Source of the DNA: Pleodorina starrii
Lineage: Eukaryota; Chlorophyta; Chlorophyceae; Chlamydomonadales; Volvocaceae
Direction of reading: 5' to 3'
Length of the DNA: 64,000 nt
Assembly (NCBI GenBank): GCA_030267565.1
Contig: BRXU01000009.1
Coordinates: 3,492,315-3,556,314, forward strand
The stretch's first letter is position 1. Each line of letters opens with the position of its first letter. Of the stretch, positions 12,901-22,600 are shown one piece after another. The position numbers and the translations under genes were made by a program. The notes beneath the pieces were generated by a model, which saw only the letters and a program-made list of their open reading frames with translations, ran no database searches and was not told the origin of the DNA.

Positions 12901-13412
12901 GTCCCACTCGCACTAAAGGATATGTTTTGCTCGTGATACTGTTTCCGTTGAACTTTCTTTGACAAAACCACAACTTTTACCTTTATTCGTTTTTCTTTGG
13001 CAATGTTAGGCGGTTGGCAATTGTGCTGGTCGACTGCATGGGACCTGTCGTACGCCTGAGTGGCGGCCACTCAGGCGTACGACAGGTCCCACTCGCACTA
13101 AAGGATTTGTTTTGCTCGTGATACTGTTTCCTTTGAACTTTCTTTGACAAAACCATAACGTTTACCTTTGGCAATGGTAACGTAACGTAACGTTTACCTT
13201 TGGCAATGGTACCTCGTTTTTCTTTGGCAATGTTAGGCGGTTGGCTATTGTGCTGGTCGATTGCATGGGACCTGTCGTACGCGTGAGTGGCGGCCTCTCA
13301 GGCGTACGACAGGTCCCACTCGCACTAAAGGATTTGTTTTGCTCGTGATACTGTTTCCGTTGAACTTTCTTTGACAAAACCATAACTTTTATTCGTTTAT
13401 CTTTGGCAATGT
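6949..13412 (+). repeat. Satellite array, outer segment (L/S modular units)
   Basis: The array starts abruptly inside a unit at the sequence TACCGCCACTACGGTCAAG. L modules can be indexed by the string CCCCAATAAATACCG, with anchor points near 7479, 8391, 8923, 9455, 10399, 10930, 11874 and 12662. Spacings are 912, 532, 532, 944, 531, 944 and 788 bp, so one L module is followed by one or several S modules of about 185 bp. Four places (about 9951-10010, 11425-11485, 12212-12272 and 13157-13217) carry a local duplication around AACGTAACGTAACG. I did not see this duplication in the rest of the array. The retrotransposon interrupts a unit at TTAGGC/GGTTGG. Confidence 0.95.
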
Positions 13413-13417
13413 TAGGC
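13413..13417. repeat. Target-site duplication TAGGC (downstream flank of left element)
   Basis: TAGGC directly precedes the LTR at 13418 and recurs at 19599-19603 directly after the other LTR. A 5-bp duplication is usual for Ty3/gypsy integrases. Removing one copy and the element restores the normal satellite string GTTAGGCGGTTGG. Confidence 0.95.
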
Positions 13418-13699
13418 TGTTGTAGTGAGATACGTAGGTAAATACCTTTGTCTCAGGCCGGCACTGCCCCGGCCACGGTATTTACTACCGTGCTCAGAAT
13501 CGAATCAGAACTTAACGTCCAGTCATCGTTCTTTCTGTGAGCAAAGACGGCTTCGAGATTCGTGATTGTCGTACAGATTCTAGAATACTCGTTCAAGAGA
13601 TATTCTATACTATTCGGAAGGTTCTGTTATCGGTAATTCGATAATCATAATCATATTCAATAATTCGTATAAGTACTGTGTAGCCATCACGCTACAACA
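13418..13699 (-). repeat. 3' LTR of left element
   Basis: 282 bp, bounded by the inverted termini TGTTGTAG and CTACAACA. In element sense the first third is AT-rich (contains TATAGAATATC). Near the other end lie two adjacent hairpins: CACGGTA/TACCGTG around a 5-nt loop, and GGCCGG/CCGGCC around a 7-nt loop. These are candidate structures for the R/U5 part. The pol stop codon (13687-13689) lies inside this LTR. Confidence 0.95.
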
Positions 13700-16600
13700 G
13701 CTGCCTCCTCCCCCGAGGAACCAGCGTCCGCGCTGTGTTCCGGGCGAGTTTTCCAATATTCGTTCACCAATTCGTCTGGAACGTCCTTCGAATCAAGCCA
13801 CGTGTTGTGTTCGTCACCGTAGCCTTGCCACTGTACCAGGAAGCGATACAAAGTCCGTCGGCGTAACTTCCGTTCTTCGTGTTTCACAATATTCGAAATA
13901 ACCCAAACGGGTCGGGAAGTTTCACCATCGATTTCCAAAGGCGGAGGTGGATTCGTAGGTCCATTCGACACGTCAGTACGATAAGGACGTAGCAGAGACA
14001 CATGGAAGACATCGTGGAATCGATATTCAGGAGGCAACTTCAGTCGAAACGCAACGGGATTGATGCGTTCTGTGATCGTAAAAGGTCCAATGAATTTCGG
14101 CATCAATTTTCGTGTTCCTGCTTGCAAAGAAAGGTTTCGAGTGCTCAACAGGACTTGTTGTCCAACAGAGAGAGTGATTTTTCGACGGTTTCGACTCTCC
14201 TGTGCCAAAGCGCGATCTTGAGCAGCTTCGTAAAATCGTTTCGCAAGTTTCAACCGATCGTGTAGTGTATCAACGTAATCTTTTGCGACGGGAACGGCAT
14301 CACCCAGTTCCAACTGCAAAGGAGTTCGAGGATGGAAACCGTAGTTCAAGAAGAAGGGGGAATGTCCCGTCGTGCGATTCTTCAAATTGTTAATCGAGAA
14401 CTCAGCAGCGTCGAGATGCTGATCCCATTCGTGCGGATCATGCGTCGCATAGTGTCGTAGCATGTCGCCGAGAACGCGATTAATTCGCTCCGTCTGTCCA
14501 TCGGATTCGGGGTGAAAAGCCGTACTGGTATGCTGTTTCGCACCAGCGCGTTTCAACAATGCAGGCAGGAAATGCCCTTTAAATCGTGGGTCGCGGTCGG
14601 AAATAATCGTTTTCGGCATTCCATGAAGTCGTACCACGTTATGGAACATCAAATCCGCAGTTTGTATCGCGGTTGCGGTCGTACGGCACGGAGCTAAATG
14701 CACCATTTTCGTGAGGCGATCGGCAAAGACGAGGATCGCATCAAAATGCCGTTTCGTCTTCGGAAGTCCCACAACGAAATCCATGGACACACTGTCCCAA
14801 GGCATTTCAGGAATCGGCAGAGGTCGTAATTCCCCAAACGGCAAACCGGATGCAGGTTTAGTCCGTTGGCAAGTATCGCACTTCGCAACGAAGTCGGTCA
14901 CATCAGCTCGAAGGGTTGGCCACCAGAAATTTCGTTGGACGAGTTCGATAGTTCGGTCACGACCTGGATGGCCAGACAACGTGTCAGCATGGGCTCGAGC
15001 GATGATTTCGTGCTTCAATGCAGGATCGTTAGGAACAACGATTCGCCATTGGTTCTCCTCCTCCTCCAAAACGTAAAATCCGCCAGGATGTGTGATCAGT
15101 GGACGAGTGTTTTTCGGGTTTTGGAAGTAAGCGTCACGCTGCGTGGCTTCAGCCAGTCGAGTGAGGAGGGGCGAATCAGAGGAAGGTTCGACCGCACAGA
15201 GAATCGTGGCCAGACTCGGGTGCCGGGATAAAGCGTCGGCAACAACGTTCAATTTGCCAGGGCGATAAACCCAGTCGAAATTGAACTGTTCGAGAAATTT
15301 GATCCATCGGGCCTGTCGTCGACTGATATGCGTCTGCGTCTTCAAGTATGTCAGGGGGTGATGGTCAGTCACCAGAGTGAAGGGAATGTTACTCTGCAAG
15401 TAACAACGCCACTCACGTAGTGCGTTCACAACGCCAAGAAGTTCTTGTTCGCCAGTCGCATAATTTCGTTCAGCCGGAGAAAATTTGCGGCTCGTGAAGG
15501 CAACGGGACGTCCGTCCTGAAGCAGGACAGCGCCAGTGCCGTTCAAAGAGGCATCGGAAACCACTTCGAAAGGTCGTTCGAAATCAGGGTATGACAAAAG
15601 GACGTCAGTCGACAGGCGGTTCTTGATGGATTCAAAAGCAGCCAACGCCTGTGGTGGCCACTGGTCCGGGAGGCGCGAATTGGAGAAAAGATCCGTGAGC
15701 GGCGCGGCCAGAGAAGCAAAATTTCGGATAAATCGGCGAAAGTAATTCGCAAGGCCAACAAAGGCCCGCAACTCGCTCAGGTCTTTGGGTAACGGCCATG
15801 TTCGAATCGCTTCCACCTTTTTCGGATCCATTCGAATTCCGTCTGCACAAACCACGTGACCAAGGTATTTCACTTCAGATCGCCAAAATTCGCATTTCGA
15901 TAATTTGGCTTTCAAGTCGTGCTTACGGAGAGTTTCGAGCACCAATCGTAGATGATTCGCATGCTCCTCTGGTGTTTTCGAGTAGATGAGAATGTCATCC
16001 AGGTAGACGGTTACGAATCGATGCATGTAGGGTGCGAAAATTCGGTTCATCGTCGCTTGGAACGTTGCGGGAGCGTTCGAAAGACCAAAAGGCAGCACCA
16101 ACCATTCGAAATGTCCGAGCGGCGTGTTAAAAGCCGTTTTCGGAACGTCGTCGGGATGAATTCGCAGTTGGTGGTAACCAGAGGCCAAATCAAGTGCCGT
16201 AAAAAGACGTGCGCCCGACAAACGATCAAGCGTGTCATCGATTCGAGGCAGAGGATAGCGGTTCTTAATCGTGATTCGGTTCAGGGCTCGATAATCGATA
16301 CACATTCGAAGCTCTCCAGTCTTCTTGGTCACGAAAAGGATCGGCGCACCGTAGGGCGAAGTGGAGGGTTGGATCATCCCTTTCGCCAAAAGTTCTTTCA
16401 CTTGTTTTTCGACCTCTTCCTTTTCCAGGAGAGACAACCGATATTGTGGTCGGAAAACAGGTTGCGCGTCAGGTTCGAGCGGGATAGTATGATGCACACC
16501 ACGGTCGGGTGGCAACCCGGTAATGGGGGCAAAAACGTCCGCGTAATCGTGAAGAATTGTCGAGAGTTCGCGATTCGCTTCGATATCGGGTGGAAGATTG

Positions 16601-17727
16601 ATTTCGGGTTCGAGCGAATTAACCTGTGGAACGGGGCTGGGGAAAGATGCGGTCTGAGAATCGAGAGGGCGGACAACCACCAGCAACCCGCGAGAACCGG
16701 GTGACTCGCACAGGTCTCGCAATGCGCGTTCCGCGGATACCACAGACGTGCGCTTAGGCGCTTTTTCGAGAAAATTCGTTTCGATAGGAATCGGATCGTC
16801 GGTCGGAATGGGAGGTGCTTGTAAAGCGCGCAGCACAAACTGCCCACCGTTCGGCCGTTGGAGGGTTAGCTCGCCACGCGCGGGCCTTAATCGCGCGTCG
16901 AAGCGAGACAAGAAGTTCGAGCCAAGGATTACGTCAGCGGAGACAGTCATGCTTGGAAGGACGAGCAGACGTACGTCGGTTCCAAAACGGTCGAGGCGCA
17001 ATCGAGCACGACATTCGCCAAGAATGGGGCTAGTCGACTGATCCGCTAAGCGTACCGGCGCGAAAGGAGTAGGCAAGAGTCGTAATCCGAGCTTGGTAGC
17101 CAGGGTCTGGGAGATGAAACAATGCGTAGCGCCTGTGTCTGGAAGAACTCGTATCGCCGTGGCGCCAAGTCGACCCGCAAAAAGGTTCAGCTGCGCATTA
17201 CCATCAGTAACGGCGCATTTCGGTTCGACGGGTTGACCTTTCGGAGGATCCCACCAGAGTTCATGGCTAGTCGTTTCACGTGTCGGGTCGGGAAAATCGA
17301 GTCGTTTCGATTTGTACAGCTGAGTCCCCTCCGGCAGGGTCATAAGTCGTGTCATGCCATGAAGAAGGCTACGAACGTTTCGCAGATCAGCCGGAACAAG
17401 GATGCACGCTGAGATGCTCGGATCGAATGCCTTGCAGGTTCGATAGTGTCGTAAGAAAGACGCAAGAAGATGAACGGGAGGGTTCATCCAGATGGTGTGG
17501 CCGGAACAATCGAAAGTCAGGAAAGAGCGGGTCGGAGAAGCGAAAACCTTACAAATCGAGTTACTGCCGTCATCGTTGGCAGCGGCGTCCAAGGTAAACG
17601 TTCGTCCAATGCGCTCCTCAAGCTTCGCAATAAGGTCAAGGTCAATCATGCGCGAGTCGTAATCGGGAGCTAGTTTCGAAACGTTCGACCCAGTACGTCC
17701 GCCACACAAAAACGACTGGGCAACTCC
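13687..17727 (-). CDS. pol: Pol polyprotein: Dam-like domain, protease, RT, RNase H, integrase, chromodomain
   Basis: The open frame begins right after the gag amber codon; residues here are counted from the codon at 17709, and the first AUG is residue 21 (17649). It is in frame with the second gag frame, so readthrough would give Gag-Pol. Domains: about 21-155 resembles phage-type DNA N6-adenine methyltransferases (LDAAAN 40-45, IWMNPPV 73-79, CILVPAD 102-108). The aspartyl protease has DTGA 191-194 and [12 protein letters not shown] 261-272. RT has YPLPRIDD 485-492 and YLDD 569-572. RNase H has D719, E754/E756, D782 and D825. Integrase has the zinc motif H907/H914/C944/C947 and the DD35E triad D977, D1038, E1074, then GPF 1208-1210. 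The chromodomain spans about 1265-1320 ([15 protein letters not shown]). All catalytic residues are present. The last codons run into the 3' LTR. Confidence 0.95.
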   Translation of the reverse strand, partial: GVAQSFLCGGRTGSNVSKLAPDYDSRMIDLDLIAKLEERIGRTFTLDAAANDDGSNSICKVFASPTRSFLTFDCSGHTIWMNPPVHLLASFLRHYRTCKAFDPSISACILVPADLRNVRSLLHGMTRLMTLPEGTQLYKSKRLDFPDPTRETTSHELWWDPPKGQPVEPKCAVTDGNAQLNLFAGRLGATAIRVLPDTGATHCFISQTLATKLGLRLLPTPFAPVRLADQSTSPILGECRARLRLDRFGTDVRLLVLPSMTVSADVILGSNFLSRFDARLRPARGELTLQRPNGGQFVLRALQAPPIPTDDPIPIETNFLEKAPKRTSVVSAERALRDLCESPGSRGLLVVVRPLDSQTASFPSPVPQVNSLEPEINLPPDIEANRELSTILHDYADVFAPITGLPPDRGVHHTIPLEPDAQPVFRPQYRLSLLEKEEVEKQVKELLAKGMIQPSTSPYGAPILFVTKKTGELRMCIDYRALNRITIKNRYPLPRIDDTLDRLSGARLFTALDLASGYHQLRIHPDDVPKTAFNTPLGHFEWLVLPFGLSNAPATFQATMNRIFAPYMHRFVTVYLDDILIYSKTPEEHANHLRLVLETLRKHDLKAKLSKCEFWRSEVKYLGHVVCADGIRMDPKKVEAIRTWPLPKDLSELRAFVGLANYFRRFIRNFASLAAPLTDLFSNSRLPDQWPPQALAAFESIKNRLSTDVLLSYPDFERPFEVVSDASLNGTGAVLLQDGRPVAFTSRKFSPAERNYATGEQELLGVVNALREWRCYLQSNIPFTLVTDHHPLTYLKTQTHISRRQARWIKFLEQFNFDWVYRPGKLNVVADALSRHPSLATILCAVEPSSDSPLLTRLAEATQRDAYFQNPKNTRPLITHPGGFYVLEEEENQWRIVVPNDPALKHEIIARAHADTLSGHPGRDRTIELVQRNFWWPTLRADVTDFVAKCDTCQRTKPASGLPFGELRPLPIPEMPWDSVSMDFVVGLPKTKRHFDAILVFADRLTKMVHLAPCRTTATAIQTADLMFHNVVRLHGMPKTIISDRDPRFKGHFLPALLKRAGAKQHTSTAFHPESDGQTERINRVLGDMLRHYATHDPHEWDQHLDAAEFSINNLKNRTTGHSPFFLNYGFHPRTPLQLELGDAVPVAKDYVDTLHDRLKLAKRFYEAAQDRALAQESRNRRKITLSVGQQVLLSTRNLSLQAGTRKLMPKFIGPFTITERINPVAFRLKLPPEYRFHDVFHVSLLRPYRTDVSNGPTNPPPPLEIDGETSRPVWVISNIVKHEERKLRRRTLYRFLVQWQGYGDEHNTWLDSKDVPDELVNEYWKTRPEHSADAGSSGEEAAVVA
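13704..13714 (-). promoter_or_regulatory. Polypurine tract (plus-strand primer) of left element
   Basis: In element sense this is GGGGGAGGAGG, followed by CAGC and then the LTR start. It is the only purine run next to the 3' LTR and lies inside the pol coding frame (Ser-Gly-Glu-Glu). The 4-nt gap before the LTR matches the 4-nt gap between the 5' LTR and the PBS. Confidence 0.7.
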
Positions 17728-18384
17728 CTACTTCGGGTGCGGGATTCCCGGGCACGCGGCCTTAATGTGCTTAGCCTGCTGCCCGCACTTAAAGCATCGT
17801 CCCTGGTCCATCCATTCGAACTTCGCCTTGTTCGTCAAAAACGTTCCGGGAACTAGGGGGTTCGGGACGTTCGACGGTTCGTTGGGCTTCTCTTCCGCCA
17901 TCCGAAAGGCCCACTGCATCGCTTTCGACATGACACGCCCAGGCCGCGCCGGAGTCGCCTCGTCAGTGCGCGCCTGGTTCGCAGCGGTCGAGTCGCGGTT
18001 GTGGCCCTGACGGTCCTGTCGAGATCGCTTGTTGACAGCTTCAACCCACGACGAGGTCGATGGTCGTTTGCCGTTGTCGTTGGCGTCCTGCCGGGAGTTT
18101 CGGGAACGTTTCCTAGACCCAGAGGCTGCATAATGCAAAGCAGCACGCGACTGGCCCTGGGCCCGTGCCTTAAGCTTCTTTTCTTCGCCAATGGCATAGT
18201 CGACAAGGTCGGTCAAGTTCGCGAATTCGTTGCCATTGCTATCGACACGGCACTGAGCTTGCAGTTCGCGAATCAGGCCCTTACGAAACATCTTCACCAA
18301 GGCCTGCGAGTCAGTAAATTTCGCACGGCGAGCGATTTCCCGAAAACGAGCATTGTATTCGGCAACACCCTTCGCCGGATCCAT
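17728..18384 (-). CDS. gag: Gag, C-terminal frame (capsid end and zinc knuckle)
   Basis: 218 codons from the ATG at 18384. It overlaps the upstream gag frame in the +1 register and ends at TAG (17728-17730), in frame with pol. The opening (AEYNARFREIARR) reads as the middle of a retrotransposon capsid rather than a protein start, so this is the continuation of gag after a frame break. A basic stretch follows (residues 80-130). A CCHC knuckle lies near the end (C197, C200, H206, C211) with five instead of the usual four residues before the histidine; it should bind element RNA. Whether it is translated alone, by frameshift or not at all cannot be told. Confidence 0.8.
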   Translation of the reverse strand: MDPAKGVAEYNARFREIARRAKFTDSQALVKMFRKGLIRELQAQCRVDSNGNEFANLTDLVDYAIGEEKKLKARAQGQSRAALHYAASGSRKRSRNSRQDANDNGKRPSTSSWVEAVNKRSRQDRQGHNRDSTAANQARTDEATPARPGRVMSKAMQWAFRMAEEKPNEPSNVPNPLVPGTFLTNKAKFEWMDQGRCFKCGQQAKHIKAACPGIPHPK

Positions 18385-19081
18385 TCCGGTTCAGAAAATC
18401 GCGGAGGAGTTCGGTCAGATCGAACGGCTTGCCGGACTGCTTCTGCTCCCTTCGCCAGTCAGCCAGCCAGTCCTGAGCACCGGGCGGGTACTCTTTCACC
18501 GCCGGTCGGAACTGCCAAACGGAATCTTCGAGCTGGTTCGGAATGAATCGCACAGCCCACTCCTGGAAATCGTTCACAAAGTTGTCCAGGGATCCGTCCT
18601 TCGATGGCTGCGGGGGTTCGTTTTTCAAGTGAGGTCGCAGTTCAGTCCGGTTCGAAACTCCATTCATAGCAAAACGATCAACATCAGAATCGTTTCGAGT
18701 GCTTACCGACGGCACTGGGGGTCGCGATCCTGATGCGCTCGCGTTGGCCAAATCGGCCTGCGCGCGAACCAGTTCGAGTTCGGCCTGCTTCAGCTTCAGA
18801 TTCAGCTCGCTGAAACGCAGTTGAAGCTGAATCTGAGCAGCAATATCGGGGTTCGAAGGTCCAGTCGCCGCCTCGGCGCCGGTCGGAGTCGGAGTCGGCG
18901 TGGTCCGAGCAGGCGGCGGCTGCTGCCGTTGCTGCTGTTGCCGCTGTTGCTGCTGGGCCGTGTTCGCAGGGTTCGAAAGGTTCGTAGGGTTCGTAGGGTT
19001 CGTAGGGTTCACGTTGTTCGTGTTGCCATCTACGGTCATAGGATCGTTCGGCAAAGTGTTCGTCTCTGTCGGGTCGGTCAT
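18311..19081 (-). CDS. gag: Gag, N-terminal frame (coiled coil and capsid start)
   Basis: 256 codons from the ATG at 19081, 235 nt inside the 5' LTR. Seen: a Thr/Asn/Pro-rich start with NPT repeats, a Gln/Arg run (residues 44-53), a Pro/Thr stretch, and a predicted coiled coil (about 80-112). A capsid-like segment follows (NFVNDFQEWAVRFI to FDLTELLRDFLNR) of the kind that forms Ty3-type particles. The last ~20 codons after FLNR are out of register: the capsid sequence continues in the overlapping frame starting at 18384. Either a one-base insertion near 18385 broke gag or a +1 shift is used. The same break occurs in the mirrored copy. Confidence 0.8.
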   Translation of the reverse strand: MTDPTETNTLPNDPMTVDGNTNNVNPTNPTNPTNLSNPANTAQQQQRQQQQRQQPPPARTTPTPTPTGAEAATGPSNPDIAAQIQLQLRFSELNLKLKQAELELVRAQADLANASASGSRPPVPSVSTRNDSDVDRFAMNGVSNRTELRPHLKNEPPQPSKDGSLDNFVNDFQEWAVRFIPNQLEDSVWQFRPAVKEYPPGAQDWLADWRREQKQSGKPFDLTELLRDFLNRNGSGEGCCRIQCSFSGNRSPCEIY

Positions 19082-19297
19082 AGCTGAACGTTAGCGTATT
19101 GCAAACCTGAGATGCAGAGTCGTGCGAGTAACTCGCGGATGAGCACTGCGTCAGTCAGACGGCTTGCTGGCAAGTCACTCAGCATGAACCACTCTGAACC
19201 GAAGCCGTAGCGACCTAACGCGTGGAGCACCGCCGACGACTTGAGACTAGCAAGTCGTGCGGCTCGTTCGTCTGGTGTAAAGTCGAAGCGAGTCAGT

Positions 19298-19312
19298 GTT
19301 GCTGAGACACCA
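19298..19312 (-). promoter_or_regulatory. Putative primer binding site of left element
   Basis: In element sense TGGTGTCTCAGCAAC starts 4 nt after the 5' LTR. The initial TGG pairs with a tRNA CCA end, as expected for minus-strand priming. I cannot name the tRNA. The remaining leader to the gag ATG (19082-19297) shows no frame or motif that I recognise. Confidence 0.6.
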
Positions 19313-19316
19313 AAGA

Positions 19317-19598
19317 TGTTGTAGTGAGATACGTAGGTAAATACCTTTGTCTCAGGCCGGCACTGCCCCGGCCACGGTATTTACTACCGTGCTCAGAATC
19401 GAATCAGAACTTAACGCCCAGTCATCGTTCTTTCTGTGAGCAAAGACGGCTTCGAGATTCGTGATTGTCGTACAGATTCTAGAATACTCGTTCAAGAGAT
19501 ATTCTATACTATTCGGAAGGTTCTGTTATCGGTAATTCGATAATCATAATCATATTCAATAATTCGTATAAGTACTGTGTAGCCATCACGCTACAACA
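19317..19598 (-). repeat. 5' LTR of left element
   Basis: 282 bp with the same TGTTGTAG/CTACAACA ends as the 3' LTR and one visible base difference from it. It should hold the element promoter. The junction with the satellite is ACA/TAGGC. Confidence 0.95.
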
Positions 19599-19603
19599 TA
19601 GGC
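19599..19603. repeat. Target-site duplication TAGGC (upstream flank of left element)
   Basis: This is the second copy of the 5-bp duplication at 13413-13417. After it the satellite resumes with GGTTGGCAATTGTGC. Confidence 0.95.
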
Positions 19604-22600
19604 GGTTGGCAATTGTGCTGGTCGACTGCATGGGACCTGTCGTACACCTGAGTGGCGGCCACTCAGGCGTACGACAGGTCCCACTCGCACTAAAGGATTT
19701 GTTTTGCTCGGCCTTGGTGTGTGATACTGTTTCCTTTGAACTTTCTTGACACCGTAACTACGGTCATGACCGTGCTCGAGCACGGTCCCCAATAAATACC
19801 GCCACTACGGTCAAGACCGTGCTCAGCATGCTCGAGCGTGCTCAGCCACGCCAGTGCAGATTTAGCCTGCCAAAATGCAGTGGTAAAGTTTCTATAGCTG
19901 TGTCTAGCAACGCAGAGCACGGTGTCAAAGTGGGCGCTTCCCTGTGGCGCGCGCGCCGGCAATAATTGTGCTGGTCGACTGCATGGGACCTGTCGTACGC
20001 CTGAGTGGCGGCTACTCAGGCGTACGACAGGTCCCACTCGCACTAAAGGATATGTTTTGCTCGTGATACTGTTTCCGTTGAACTTTCTTTGACAAAACCA
20101 CAACTTTTATTCGTTTTTCTTTGGCAATGTTAGGCGGTTGGCAATTGTGCTGGTCGAATGCATGGGACATGTCGTACGCCTGAGTGGCGGCCTCTCAGGC
20201 GTACGACAGCTCCCACTCGCACTGAAGGATTTGTTTTGCTCGGCCTTGGTGTGTGATACTGTTTCCTTTGAACTTTCTTGACACCGTAACTTCGGTCATG
20301 ACCGTGCTCGAGCACGGTCCCCAATAAATACCGCCACTACGGTCAAGACCGTGCTCAGCATGCTCGAGCGTGCTCAGCCACGCCAGTGCAGATTTAGCCT
20401 GCCAAAATGCAGTGGTAAAGTTTCTATAGCTGTGTCTAGCAACGCAGAGCACGGTGTCAAAGTGGGCGCTTCCCTGTGGCGCGCGCGCCGGCAATAATTG
20501 TGCTGGTCGACTGCATGCATGGGACCTGTCGTACGCGTGAGTGGCGGCCACTCAGGCGTACGACAGGTCCCACTCGCACTAAAGGATTTGTTTTGCTCGT
20601 GATACTGTTTCCGTTGAACTTTCTTTGACAAAACCATAACTTTTATTCGTTTATCTTTGGCAATGTTAGGCGGTTGGCAATTGTGCTGGTCGACTGCATG
20701 GGACCTGTCGTACACCTGAGTGGCGGCCACTCAGGCGTACGACAGGTCCCACTCGCACTAAAGGATTTGTTTTGCTCGGCCTTGGTGTGTGATACTGTTT
20801 CCTTTGAACTTTCTTGACACCGTAACTACGGTCATGACCGTGCTCGAGCACGGTCCCCAATAAATACCGCCACTACGGTCAAGACCGTGCTCAGCATGCT
20901 CGAGCGTGCTCAGCCACGCCAGTGCAGATTTAGCCTGCCAAAATGCAGTGGTAAAGTTTCTATAGCTGTGTCTAGCAACGCAGAGCACGGTGTCAAAGTG
21001 GGCGCTTCCCTGTGGCGCGCGCGCCGGCAGGGAAGCGGTCATAATTGTGCTGGTCGACTGCATGGGACCTGTCGTACGCCTGAGTGGCGGCTACTCAGGC
21101 GTACGACAGGTCCCACTCGCACTAAAGGATATGTTTTGCTCGTGATACTGTTTCCGTTGAACTTTCTTTGACAAAACCACAACTTTTACCTTTATTCGTT
21201 TTTCTTTGGCAATGTTAGGCGGTTGGCAATTGTGCTGGTCGACTGCATGGGACCTGTCGTACGCCTGAGTGGCGGCCACTCAGGCGTACGACAGGTCCCA
21301 CTCGCACTAAAGGATTTGTTTTGCTCGTGATACTGTTTCCTTTGAACTTTCTTTGACAAAACCATAACGTTTACCTTTATTCGTTTTTCTTTGGCAATGT
21401 TAGGCGGTTGGCTATTGTGCTGGTCGATTGCATGGGACCTGTCGTACGCGTGAGTGGCGGCCTCTCAGGCGTACGACAGGTCCCACTCGCACTAAAGGAT
21501 TTGTTTTGCTCGTGATACTGTTTCCGTTGAACTTTCTTTGACAAAACCATAACTTTTATTCGTTTATCTTTGGCAATGTTAGGCGGTTGGCAATTGTGCT
21601 GGTCGACTGCATGGGACCTGTCGTACACCTGAGTGGCGGCCACTCAGGCGTACGACAGGTCCCACTCGCACTTAAGGATTTGTTTTGCTCGGCCTTGGTG
21701 TGTGATACTGTTTCCTTTGAACTTTCTTGACACCGTAACTACGGTCATGACCGTGCTCGAGCACGGTCCCCAATAAATACCGCCACTACGGTCAAGACCG
21801 TGCTCAGCATGCTCGAGCGTGCTCAGCCACGCCAGTGCAGATTTAGCCTGCCAAAATGCAGTGGTAAAGTTTCTATAGCTGTGTCTAGCAACGCAGAGCA
21901 CGGTGTCAAAGTGGGCGCTTCCCTGTGGCGCGCGCGCCGGCAATAATTGTGCTGGTCGACTGCATGGGACCTGTCGTACGCCTGAGTGGCGGCTACTCAG
22001 GCGTACGACAGGTCCCACTCGCACTAAAGGATATGTTTTGCTCGTGATACTGTTTCCGTTGAACTTTCTTTGACAAAACCACAACTTTTACCTTTATTCG
22101 TTTTTCTTTGGCAATGTTAGGCGGTTGGCAATTGTGCTGGTCGACTGCATGGGACCTGTCGTACGCCTGAGTGGCGGCCACTCAGGCGTACGACAGGTCC
22201 CACTCGCACTAAAGGATTTGTTTTGCTCGTGATACTGTTTCCTTTGAACTTTCTTTGACAAAACCATAACGTTTACCTTTATTCGTTTTTCTTTGGCAAT
22301 GTTAGGCGGTTGGCTATTGTGCTGGTCGATTGCATGGGACCTGTCGTACGCGTGAGTGGCGGCCTCTCAGGCGTACGACAGGTCCCACTCGCACTAAAGG
22401 ATTTGTTTTGCTCGTGATACTGTTTCCGTTGAACTTTCTTTGACAAAACCATAACTTTTATTCGTTTATCTTTGGCAATGTTAGGCGGTTGGCAATTGTG
22501 CTGGTCGACTGCATGGGACCTGTCGTACACCTGAGTGGCGGCCACTCAGGCGTACGACAGGTCCCACTCGCACTAAAGGATTTGTTTTGCTCGGCCTTGG

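Larger units (their letters stand above)
13418..19598 (-). mobile_element. Complete Ty3/gypsy chromovirus LTR retrotransposon, left copy (6,181 bp)
   Basis: Order on the minus strand: 5' LTR, PBS, gag in two frames, amber codon, pol (Dam-like domain, protease, RT, RNase H, integrase, chromodomain), PPT, 3' LTR. Both LTRs are 282 bp and differ by one base that I can see (ACGTCC in the 3' LTR, ACGCCC in the 5' LTR, plus-strand reading). That points to a young insertion. There is no env-like frame, so this is a retrotransposon rather than an endogenous retrovirus. It sits inside a satellite unit. Its coding DNA favours CGA, GAA and TTT codons, unlike the CGC/GAG-rich ligase gene nearby. Confidence 0.97.

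Noticed and set aside
14002..17673. Open frames on the strand opposite pol (up to 250 codons)
   Set aside because: They are antisense shadows of pol; only the pol strand has protease, RT, RNase H and integrase motifs.
13418..19598. Endogenous retrovirus with env
   Set aside because: Pol runs straight into the 3' LTR, leaving no room for an envelope gene.
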